Assembly (NCBI GenBank): GCA_934662505.1
Contig: CAKUKE010000019.1
Coordinates: 1 to 36,792, forward strand
Source: an uncultured Clostridia bacterium
GTDB lineage: Bacteria; Bacillota; Clostridia; Christensenellales; Aristaeellaceae
Length of the DNA: 36,792 bases
Direction: 5' to 3'
Part shown: positions 6,318-13,021 of the stretch, in pieces
How positions within the stretch are numbered: position 1 is the stretch's first letter
How the letters are laid out: each line of letters starts with the position of its first letter
Made by a program: the position numbers and the translations under genes
Notes under the pieces: model-generated
What the model was told of the DNA's origin: nothing
Seen by the model: only the letters and a program-made list of their open reading frames with translations
Databases searched by the model: none

Positions 6318-7004
6318 ATGGAAATTCTGCGTTGTGAAAGCCTGACGAAAACCTACCAAAGCGGCAGCACGCCAGTGCATGCGCTGCAGAATGTGAACCT
6401 GAGCTTTGCCCAGGGCTCCTTTACCGCCGTTACGGGCAAAAGCGGCAGCGGCAAATCCACCCTGCTGCATATGCTGTCCGGTCTGGACCGGCCAACCTCC
6501 GGCAAAATCATCTATCAGGATCATGACCTAAGCAAATACAACGATAACCAGCTTTCCGTCCTGCGCCGCAGGCGGTTTGGTTTCGTGTTTCAAAGCTACA
6601 ATCTGGTGCGGGAGCTGACCGCCCAGGAAAATATCCTGCTGCCGGTGATGCTGGACAGCCGTAAGCCCGACGAAAATCACCTGAACCGCCTGATCGAAAT
6701 CCTTGGCATTGGGGATCGGCTGTCCCATCTGCCGGGGGCCATGAGCGGCGGGCAGCAGCAGCGGGTGTGCATCGCCAGGGCTCTGGCGAATAAACCCGCC
6801 ATCCTGTTTGCGGACGAGCCCACGGGCAACCTGGACGGCAAAACGGGCCGGGAGGTGCTGACGCTCATGCGCACCGTCAGCCAGGAGCTTGGCATCACCA
6901 TGATTCTCGTCACCCACGATCTGGGCGTGGCTGAGCAGGCCGAACGCATCATCCGCCTGGAGGACGGGCAGGTGGCCGATGACAGCGGGGTGACGGTGCA
7001 ATGA
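6318..7004 (+). CDS. ABC transporter ATP-binding protein (MacB/LolD/BceA type)
   Basis: ATG 6318 follows AAGGAGG and gives 228 residues. Walker A is GKSGSGKST (residues 40-48), the signature is MSGGQQQRV, Walker B is ILFADEPTGNLDG and the H-loop is LVTHDLG. The length and the EPTGNLD motif are those of the family that drives FtsX-type permeases, which act on substrates at the membrane surface rather than pumping them through a channel. It overlaps the permease gene by four bases (ATGA), so the two subunits are made together. The separate operator upstream suggests induction by the two-component system. No key residue is missing. Confidence 0.97.
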   Translation: MEILRCESLTKTYQSGSTPVHALQNVNLSFAQGSFTAVTGKSGSGKSTLLHMLSGLDRPTSGKIIYQDHDLSKYNDNQLSVLRRRRFGFVFQSYNLVRELTAQENILLPVMLDSRKPDENHLNRLIEILGIGDRLSHLPGAMSGGQQQRVCIARALANKPAILFADEPTGNLDGKTGREVLTLMRTVSQELGITMILVTHDLGVAEQAERIIRLEDGQVADDSGVTVQ

Positions 7005-9850
7005 AACACCTCACCATGAACCAGGTGGCGAAAGCCAGCCTGAAGGCCAACAAAAAGGCTTATCTCAGCCTCGCCATCGGCATTTTTCTGGCGGTGTATC
7101 TGTGCTCCGCCTCGGTGCTGGGAGCATACGGCTCTATCAAGGCCAACGAGCAGAAAATCATCGAGCGGGTGGGTTACGCCGACGGTCTGATTTTGAACTG
7201 TGCCAGCGTATCGGATGAAACGGTGAAAAACAGCGGCTATTTCAGCCGGGTCGGCAAGGTGTTCGTTACCGCTCAAATCGACAAAACGGGCCAGTATGTG
7301 GGCTATTACGATGAGGAAGCCCAAGCTCTGCTGCCAAGGGCCATGCGGGAAGGGCGCATGCCGGAAAAACCCGGCGAAATCGCCCTGGAGGAAAGCGCCC
7401 TGGCCCAGCTGCGGCAGGATCTTCAGGTGGGAGATCAAGTCACCTGGACCATGCAGCCCATCGCGGGCCTGCCGGAGGAGCGAACCTACACGCTGGTGGG
7501 CGTGCTGGCCGATCAATCCATCTTTATGGAAAGCTACGGCAGCATGTATTCCGATCATGGCACAGCGGAATGGCCCAACGCCCTCCTGTATCCGGGAGAC
7601 AAGTCCTTTCAAACGGGCGACCCCGCCATCCATCGGGTGGTTACCTACGCGCCGCTCGTGAACTACGCCCGATTCACCCATTCCGAGGCTTACGACGATT
7701 GGGGCTATACCTTCATCGCCATCAGCCGCGCCATGGGCCAGGCCACCTGGATGGACCCGACGGCGGAGACCCTGAACGCATACGCCGCCCAGGCCGAAAT
7801 CTGGATTCTGCTGGGCATCGCGCTGCTGCTCAGCTGCGGGGTGGCCATCTCCAGCGCCATGGAAAGCATGCTGGCCCAGAAAACGGAGGAGATCGGCATG
7901 CTGCGGGCGGTGGGGGCCACCCGGCGGCAGATTCGCCGCCTGTTTGGGCGGGACGCGTGGCTGCTGTGCCTGATCTCCCTGCCCCTGGGCATCCTGCTTG
8001 GCATTGCGACTGTATTCATCATTTCCCGTTTCGCGGAAGGGGAAATCGTGTTTTCCCTGAACGGCTGGCTGCTTGTGCCCGTGGCGGCGCTGTCCGCCCT
8101 GTGCGTGTTCCTTTCCTCCCGGCTGCCTTTGCGCCGGGCGGCTCGACAAACGCCCTTGGGGGTGCTTCGAGATACGGGCATGCTGCGCAAGGCCAAGAAA
8201 TTCAAGAGCAAAAAGCTGTTCCAGGCTACTCGGCTCATCGCCAACCGCCAAACCCGGCTGCATTCCCTGCGCCAGACGGGTGGGGCTGTCATGGTGGCGC
8301 TGACGCTGCTGTGCACCGCCATCTTGTCCGAAGTGCTGCTGTACAAATCCAGCTATAAACCCACCTATGATTTCTATATCCAGCCCCTCAACGGGCAATA
8401 CATAAGCTATAGCTTCGCCAGCGATCTGCATTTTGCCGGTGTGGAGACCCAGGGAAACGTGCTGACCGAACAGGATATTCAGCAGATTCGCGCTGTTCCC
8501 CAGGTGGGTTCCGTTTCCTTGACTACCTCGGCGGATATCTTACTGGAGCTCAAGGAGGACGTGGTTCCCCAGTACCTCCGGGATTACTATACGGAGGAAC
8601 GGGAGGTCAGCTCCCCCGGCTCGGATGGCACTGTAAACCACCATTATTCTTTTCACCATGTGGTGAGTTCCTTTATCTATACGAATTCCCTGGCTTATCT
8701 GCTGGAGGATACCCCGGACCGGGTCACGGATCTGGACGAAAGCTACCTGAAATGGAACGCCAAGACTTTTCAGGAAATGCAGGCCGCCCAGCGGGGCTAT
8801 GGGGTGCAGGGCAAACTGATTCCTCTGACTATCGAGGTTTGGGACATAAATGATCCAGAGCTGCAAAAGGGGCTCAAGGAAGGCAGGATCAGCCAGGCTG
8901 CTCTGGATGCGGGGCAAGAGGTGCTGGTGTTCGCTCCGGAGCAAGGCTACTGGGAAACCAAAGAGCGCGGCGAAATCATCGGCAACATCGCCGGGGCGGA
9001 CTTTGGGCGGGATCATCCGGGAGCTGTGCTGAAAGGCATGGCCGTCAACGATTACTTCAAGCCCGGCATGACGCTTTCCCTGCTCCAGGCGCTGACGGAA
9101 AGGGAAAAGGAGACTTGGAATGTCAGCGCCGAACCCTATACACCCGCGGAAATAGAAGCGCTGGAGCAGTCTTATCGTAATTTGCACGCCGATACCGCCG
9201 CCGTGACGGTGGGCGCGGTGCTGACGGACAGCGGCTCATCCTGGCACAACGGTTTGTGCCTGGTCACCACGGAAAAGGGCCTGCGGGCCTTGGGCCTTGC
9301 GCCCACTGAACCCACCTTTGTGAACATCACTTTGACGGGCGAGGTGGATCGGGAAACGGAGGAGGCGGTTCAGCGCCGATTGGAAACCATTGCCTCCCGC
9401 GCCGGAATGGAAGTAAAAAACCGCATGGGAAATGACCGGGAGAACGCCCGGCGGCAGCGGCAGATCGAGCTGGTATTCCTGGGCATCATCGTGCTTTTCT
9501 TCGCGGTGTCCGTATCCATGCAGGTAAGCAACGCTGGGCGGCGTATTCGGGCCGATCAACGTATGATCGGCACCCTGCGGGCCGTAGGCGCAGACGAAAG
9601 GGCACTCATGGGCTGCTATCGCCTGCCCATGATGTTTGCCGCCGCCCTGGGGTTGGTGCTGGCATTGTCGGTTTACGCCCTCATGGGCACTGTGTTTTCC
9701 AACTATTTCTTGACCGCTCACTCTCTCGTTACCATGCCGCTGATGGCCGTGCTGGCTGGCCTGTGCGCCATGTGTTGCATGCTCGGCATGAAGGCGAGGC
9801 TCCGACAAGTATTGAACAAGAGCGTCGTTGATAATATAAGGGAGTTATAA
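7001..9850 (+). CDS. Large FtsX-type ABC permease with extensive extracellular domains
   Basis: The product has 949 residues. A first membrane helix (about 20-42) is followed by a roughly 220-residue extracellular domain. Then comes a three-helix FtsX block (about 265-395) containing EEIGMLRAVGATRRQIRRLF, the coupling-helix motif of this family. A further helix lies near 425-447, followed by a second extracellular domain of about 370 residues, and a C-terminal FtsX block repeats the theme as MIGTLRAVGADERAL. Two FtsX units in one chain with big outer domains is the arrangement of MacB-like and BceB-like permeases that sense or remove antimicrobial peptides or release lipoproteins. Its start overlaps the ATPase gene by four bases. 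The substrate cannot be told from sequence. Confidence 0.92.
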   Translation: MKHLTMNQVAKASLKANKKAYLSLAIGIFLAVYLCSASVLGAYGSIKANEQKIIERVGYADGLILNCASVSDETVKNSGYFSRVGKVFVTAQIDKTGQYVGYYDEEAQALLPRAMREGRMPEKPGEIALEESALAQLRQDLQVGDQVTWTMQPIAGLPEERTYTLVGVLADQSIFMESYGSMYSDHGTAEWPNALLYPGDKSFQTGDPAIHRVVTYAPLVNYARFTHSEAYDDWGYTFIAISRAMGQATWMDPTAETLNAYAAQAEIWILLGIALLLSCGVAISSAMESMLAQKTEEIGMLRAVGATRRQIRRLFGRDAWLLCLISLPLGILLGIATVFIISRFAEGEIVFSLNGWLLVPVAALSALCVFLSSRLPLRRAARQTPLGVLRDTGMLRKAKKFKSKKLFQATRLIANRQTRLHSLRQTGGAVMVALTLLCTAILSEVLLYKSSYKPTYDFYIQPLNGQYISYSFASDLHFAGVETQGNVLTEQDIQQIRAVPQVGSVSLTTSADILLELKEDVVPQYLRDYYTEEREVSSPGSDGTVNHHYSFHHVVSSFIYTNSLAYLLEDTPDRVTDLDESYLKWNAKTFQEMQAAQRGYGVQGKLIPLTIEVWDINDPELQKGLKEGRISQAALDAGQEVLVFAPEQGYWETKERGEIIGNIAGADFGRDHPGAVLKGMAVNDYFKPGMTLSLLQALTEREKETWNVSAEPYTPAEIEALEQSYRNLHADTAAVTVGAVLTDSGSSWHNGLCLVTTEKGLRALGLAPTEPTFVNITLTGEVDRETEEAVQRRLETIASRAGMEVKNRMGNDRENARRQRQIELVFLGIIVLFFAVSVSMQVSNAGRRIRADQRMIGTLRAVGADERALMGCYRLPMMFAAALGLVLALSVYALMGTVFSNYFLTAHSLVTMPLMAVLAGLCAMCCMLGMKARLRQVLNKSVVDNIREL

Positions 9851-9854
9851 CACC

Positions 9855-11828
9855 ATGAAAACCAAATACAAAATCACGGCTTTGCTGACCGCTTTGCTTC
9901 TGATACCCATTTTCACTGTTCATGCCGAAGAAAGCCCGGCATTTACCATCGACCAGCGCCGGGTATTGCAGGGCATGAACCGCTCTTGGCTGCAAGGATA
10001 CGAGCCCAAAATCTCCAGAAACGTCTTGTCCCTGGTGCTTCCCATCCTGTCCGATCAGGCAGAGGGAACCATTCAGACCGAATTGCTAATGCCAGACGAA
10101 GCAATTTCTCCATTCAAACCTCAAGCCATGTCCGTCGAAACCAAGCGATCAGAAAGCGGACTGTACGCGGTGCGGCTGAACCTGGAATTGTACCCGGACA
10201 GGGAAAACGGTGATTACGCCTGCACGATTTGTGTTACTGGTAAAACCCGCCAAAGCCGCGCCCTGCAAACGGATTTCCCTTACATCCTTCGCATCCGGGA
10301 CGGCGCGCCAAACACGGAAGTCAAGCATATAGAAATTTCGGGTGTGCAATCGGATTTCACCGTGGGCGAGGACGGTTTCATCCGTGCCACGTTCCATAAT
10401 CCATGCCAGACGGCCGCTTATGAGCAAATCGTCTTGAGGGTCAGCGATCCCAGCGGCGAAATCATCCCACAGGGCGCTGACGTTCTGTACCTGCCAGACC
10501 TGGGACCCGGCGAGAGCGCCGAAGTCACCTTCCCCATGACTGTATTGAGGAAAGCCGCGGTTTCCCCGCACAGCCTGAAATTTGATCTAAGCTGGATGGC
10601 GCTGGGGCAGCCTATCACCCAATCGGAAAGTTTTACGCGACTGGTGATGCAAAAAGCCCAGCTGGAGCCGGGTGACATCCAGGCAGAGAGCATCGTAACG
10701 GCGGGAGAAAAATGGACGGCTGCGCTGCCCCTGATGAACCCCGGCAACGCGGAAATCCACAGCGTCATGGCATCGCTGTCGCTTCCCGGGCTGGTTGAAA
10801 AGCAAGCCGTGTTGGTGGGTAATATCACTCCCGGCGAAACCAAAGAAGCACAGTTTGCTGTGATCCCCGGCAAAGATGTTTCCGGTGATTTCAGCGGTGC
10901 AGTCGCTGTCACCGGGACGGATGGAAACGGGAACCCCGTCGCCTTCTCTGTACCCGTCAGCCTGACAGTGGAAAATAGCGCAGAGATATTGCTTTCCTCC
11001 TTGAGGATGGAAATAAGCCAGGTGCAGGGAGACTTGAAGGTGGGTGAGGAGGGCGCTTTGACTGCAACGCTGACCAATCCCGATCCTACGATTTCCTTCG
11101 AAAGCATTACCCTGCGAATCACCGACGGCAGTGGCGAAATCCTGCCTCAAGCAGCTGATACGGTGTACATTCCTGCCCTGGCTCCGGGAACATCCTATTC
11201 GCTGTCCTTTCCCGTCACGGTGCTGCCGAAAGCTGCCGTATCTCCTCATAGTTTGAAATTTGATTTGAGTTGGATCGCCAACAAACAGACCGTCACTCAG
11301 ACAGAGAGTTATACCCTGCCCGTCAAGCAGGAAATCCGCCTGGAGCAGGGCGGACTGAAAATGGCCTCCAGTGTGATCGCTGGGGATTCCATCACTCTCA
11401 CTCTGCCTCTCATGAACATGGGTAAAGCGGATATCATCAACGTCCTGGCGACTGTCACCCTTCCCGGCATTACAGATCGGCAAAGCGTCCTGGTTGGCAC
11501 CATCGCCCCTGGCGAAACCCGCCAGGCTCAAATCACTCTCACTCCCGGAAAAGACCTATCCGGCAATTACGAAGGCTCGTTGAATGTAGAAGGGACTGAT
11601 AATGATGGGAATCCAACATCGTTCTCTGTGCCGATTCACTTAACGGTGGAAAAGCCTGTTAAGATTGCGGAAGCTGACGATCCTACAACCACAACAAAGG
11701 AAAACGAAAAGCCCTCCTATCTGATCTATGGGTTAGCCGGCGGATGTGGTTTGCTTCTATTGCTTCTTCTTTTACAAGGATTTTTGTTGAGAAAGAAAAT
11801 TCATCGGTTAGAAGAAGATAAACTATGA
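9855..11828 (+). CDS. Exported, membrane-anchored protein with duplicated CARDB/COG1361-like domains
   Basis: ATG 9855 lies four bases after the permease stop; the product has 657 residues. A signal peptide covers about residues 1-25, ending VHAEES. The extracellular part contains two homologous units of roughly 220 residues. Each has a segment like PHSLKFDLSW, followed by LPLMN and VLVG(N/T)I(T/A)PGET, and ends in GTDxxGNPxxFSVP. A membrane helix lies near residues 624-645 and a short basic-acidic cytoplasmic tail ends the protein. The units resemble the beta-sandwich CARDB/COG1361 domains often encoded beside ABC transporters. Its place as last gene of the block suggests an outer-face partner of the permease, perhaps catching the substrate. 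Its function is not established from sequence. Confidence 0.85.
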   Translation: MKTKYKITALLTALLLIPIFTVHAEESPAFTIDQRRVLQGMNRSWLQGYEPKISRNVLSLVLPILSDQAEGTIQTELLMPDEAISPFKPQAMSVETKRSESGLYAVRLNLELYPDRENGDYACTICVTGKTRQSRALQTDFPYILRIRDGAPNTEVKHIEISGVQSDFTVGEDGFIRATFHNPCQTAAYEQIVLRVSDPSGEIIPQGADVLYLPDLGPGESAEVTFPMTVLRKAAVSPHSLKFDLSWMALGQPITQSESFTRLVMQKAQLEPGDIQAESIVTAGEKWTAALPLMNPGNAEIHSVMASLSLPGLVEKQAVLVGNITPGETKEAQFAVIPGKDVSGDFSGAVAVTGTDGNGNPVAFSVPVSLTVENSAEILLSSLRMEISQVQGDLKVGEEGALTATLTNPDPTISFESITLRITDGSGEILPQAADTVYIPALAPGTSYSLSFPVTVLPKAAVSPHSLKFDLSWIANKQTVTQTESYTLPVKQEIRLEQGGLKMASSVIAGDSITLTLPLMNMGKADIINVLATVTLPGITDRQSVLVGTIAPGETRQAQITLTPGKDLSGNYEGSLNVEGTDNDGNPTSFSVPIHLTVEKPVKIAEADDPTTTTKENEKPSYLIYGLAGGCGLLLLLLLLQGFLLRKKIHRLEEDKL

Positions 11829-11941
11829 ACAAAAGAGCCTCCACTGATCATTTGAACCCTGCGGGAGTCTTTGTATCCCAGAACAAAACTCACGATGGCA
11901 AAGCAATGTGCTGTGGATATTTAGAGTTGGATGCGGCGTAG
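11825..11941 (+). CDS. Possible 38-residue ORF overlapping the preceding stop
   Basis: The ATG at 11825 overlaps the TGA of the upstream gene (ATGA), an arrangement that permits coupled translation. The frame stays open to a TAG at 11939-11941. The product contains FVSQNKTHDGKAMCCGYLEL and matches nothing I recognise. It lacks its own ribosome site, and the neighbouring DNA looks degraded, so it may be the relic of a longer gene. Confidence 0.25.
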   Translation: MNKRASTDHLNPAGVFVSQNKTHDGKAMCCGYLELDAA

Positions 11942-11946
11942 CTTTA

Positions 11947-12087
11947 ATGGCATCTTCTCATAGAAGTAATGATCCAACTCCCGTACTTACTGTGGATGGT
12001 ATCAGAACAAGAGACATTATGGGCAAGTTTGACCACATCAAAGAAGAACTGCTGGGCATGAGATCATTCCATGCTTTATTCCGATGA
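11947..12087 (+). CDS. Possible 46-residue ORF, unrecognised
   Basis: ATG 11947 to TGA 12087. The product includes VLTVDGIRTRDIMGKFDHIK and ends MRSFHALFR. There is no ribosome site and no known motif. The base composition is AT-richer than the backbone, so a gene relic in the accessory segment is as likely as a real small protein. Confidence 0.2.
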   Translation: MASSHRSNDPTPVLTVDGIRTRDIMGKFDHIKEELLGMRSFHALFR

Positions 12088-12112
12088 AAAATTAAATTAT
12101 CAGAACTCGGCT

Positions 12113-12165
12113 GTTTAACGAATACCCCCAGTAGTTCAACGATTACTCGGCTGTTTAACGATTAC
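12113..12165 (+). repeat. Three GTTYAACGAWTAC direct repeats
   Basis: GTTTAACGAATAC (12113-12125), GTTCAACGATTAC (12134-12146) and GTTTAACGATTAC (12153-12165) are spaced 21 and 19 bases, about two helical turns. The outer two are extended leftward to give a 17-base identity, ACTCGGCTGTTTAACGA, at 12105-12121 and 12145-12161. No gene start follows closely. They could be protein-binding iterons or the worn edge of a mobile element. Confidence 0.55.
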
Positions 12166-12203
12166 AACGGCATAGGAGTCCACGAACCCTATAAAACGCA
12201 CGA

Positions 12204-12236
12204 AACCCCGCCGCAGAATTGCTCTGCAGCGGGGTT
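12204..12236. terminator. Strong GC hairpin between the accessory block and tRNA-Ala
   Basis: Arms 12204-12217 and 12223-12236 pair at 13 of 14 positions around a 5-base loop. There is no clean U-tract on either strand; the minus strand reads TTCGTGCGTTTTATAG after it. It may end read-through from the ABC block or be another hairpin of the kind seen in the accessory segment. Confidence 0.4.
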
Positions 12237-12290
12237 CGCTTATGTGCGGAATAGCCGAAAAGCCTTATTTCAAGCGGTTTTCGGGCATAG

Positions 12291-12330
12291 AAAAAGTCCA
12301 CCGTAATTCTATCAAAATTACGGTGGACTT
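12291..12330 (-). terminator. Intrinsic terminator of tRNA-Ala
   Basis: Perfect 15-base arms (12316-12330 against 12294-12308) around a 7-base loop are followed on the minus strand by TTTTT (12295-12291). It begins two bases after the CCA end of the tRNA. Confidence 0.85.
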
Positions 12331-12331
12331 A

Positions 12332-12407
12332 TGGTGGAGCTAAGGGGATTCGAACCCCTGACCTCTACAATGCGAATGTAGCGCGCTACCAACTGTGCTA
12401 TAGCCCC
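12332..12407 (-). tRNA. tRNA-Ala (anticodon CGC)
   Basis: The 76-base minus-strand sequence folds as a cloverleaf. The acceptor GGGGCTA/TAGCTCC contains the G3-U70 pair that marks alanine tRNAs. The D-loop holds AGTTGGTAG. The anticodon stem CTACA/TGTAG frames loop TTCGCAT with anticodon CGC, which reads GCG codons. The T-arm has GGTTCGAATCC, and CCA is encoded after discriminator A. Its 3' end faces the accessory segment, the usual side for integration, but no duplicate of the 3' end was found inside the window. Confidence 0.96.
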
Positions 12408-12462
12408 TTATTTGGTAACTTTTCCGACCGTATTTTACATCTCGTCGGATTTCGATGCTTCC

Positions 12463-12514
12463 GGGGCGGGAGTGCACAAGTGGTAGTTCGTTCTACCAGC
12501 TGTGCTAATGCCCC
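12463..12514 (-). repeat. tRNA 5'-half-like fragment within an imperfect palindrome
   Basis: Read on the minus strand from 12514, the sequence GGGGCATTAGCACAGCTGGT is a typical tRNA acceptor 5' strand plus D-arm, but no anticodon stem or T-arm follows. The stretch is also an imperfect inverted repeat: TGGTAG (12481-12486) pairs with CTACCA (12493-12498), GCACA (12474-12478) with TGTGC (12501-12505), and GGGGC (12463-12467) with GCCCC (12510-12514). It lies 56 bases upstream of tRNA-Ala and looks like a decayed neighbour. Confidence 0.4.
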
Positions 12515-12906
12515 ATACGCCCTTCGAGCGCTGGAACAGTATAACACATTCACCCGTAAATTGCAAGGGGGTTGAGAAAATATTTCTTTGCAGCTTTCCC
12601 CTTCATCTTCTGCTTTTGTGCAAACCAGAGGACAGGAGCCCTTCCTTTTCCGTCAGGAACCCGTTCCGCCCCTTTTCGGGTGCGTACGGCGGCCGTGCCT
12701 TTTCTATCTATCCATCGCCGCCGGTTCTATTTTCCATATCCTGCGCAAAGCCCTCCGTTTTTGAGCTTCCCCTGTCTTGATCCGGCGCAGCCGCGGCGCC
12801 TGAAACGTGCCGTCCCTCCCCTTCGCCTTTCATGCCGCATTTCCACCGCGCCAATGGAAAACCGTCGACCTTCTCCGTTTCTTTCCATTTCCCCGTTCCG
12901 CTACCC
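12515..12906. other. Intergenic region with no gene seen
   Basis: About 390 GC- and CT-rich bases between the tRNA-like fragment and the pheT terminator. Long open frames cross it on the plus strand, but these are extensions of antisense frames through pheT and have no ribosome sites or recognisable motifs. I see nothing functional here. Confidence 0.4.
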
Positions 12907-12937
12907 AAAACGCCCGCCGACACAATGCGGCGGGCGT
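12907..12937 (-). terminator. Terminator of the pheST operon
   Basis: On the minus strand ACGCCCGCCG (12937-12928) pairs perfectly with CGGCGGGCGT (12919-12910) around an 8-base loop, and TTTT follows (12910-12907). It lies 85 bases past the pheT stop. Confidence 0.7.
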
Positions 12938-13021
12938 CAGGTTCGCGGCGGCGCAGCGCTTCAAAACGCGTGCGTCTCCCCCAAAACAGGTTTCAACAGG
13001 GCAGCCGCCCTTTCGTCTCCG

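Noticed and set aside
1..12330. An insertion sequence or conjugative element
   Set aside because: No transposase, integrase, relaxase or type IV secretion gene is recognisable; only partition genes and repeats hint at mobility.
12332..12357. Attachment site at the tRNA-Ala 3' end
   Set aside because: No second copy of the tRNA end and no integrase gene were found in the window, so an att site cannot be claimed.
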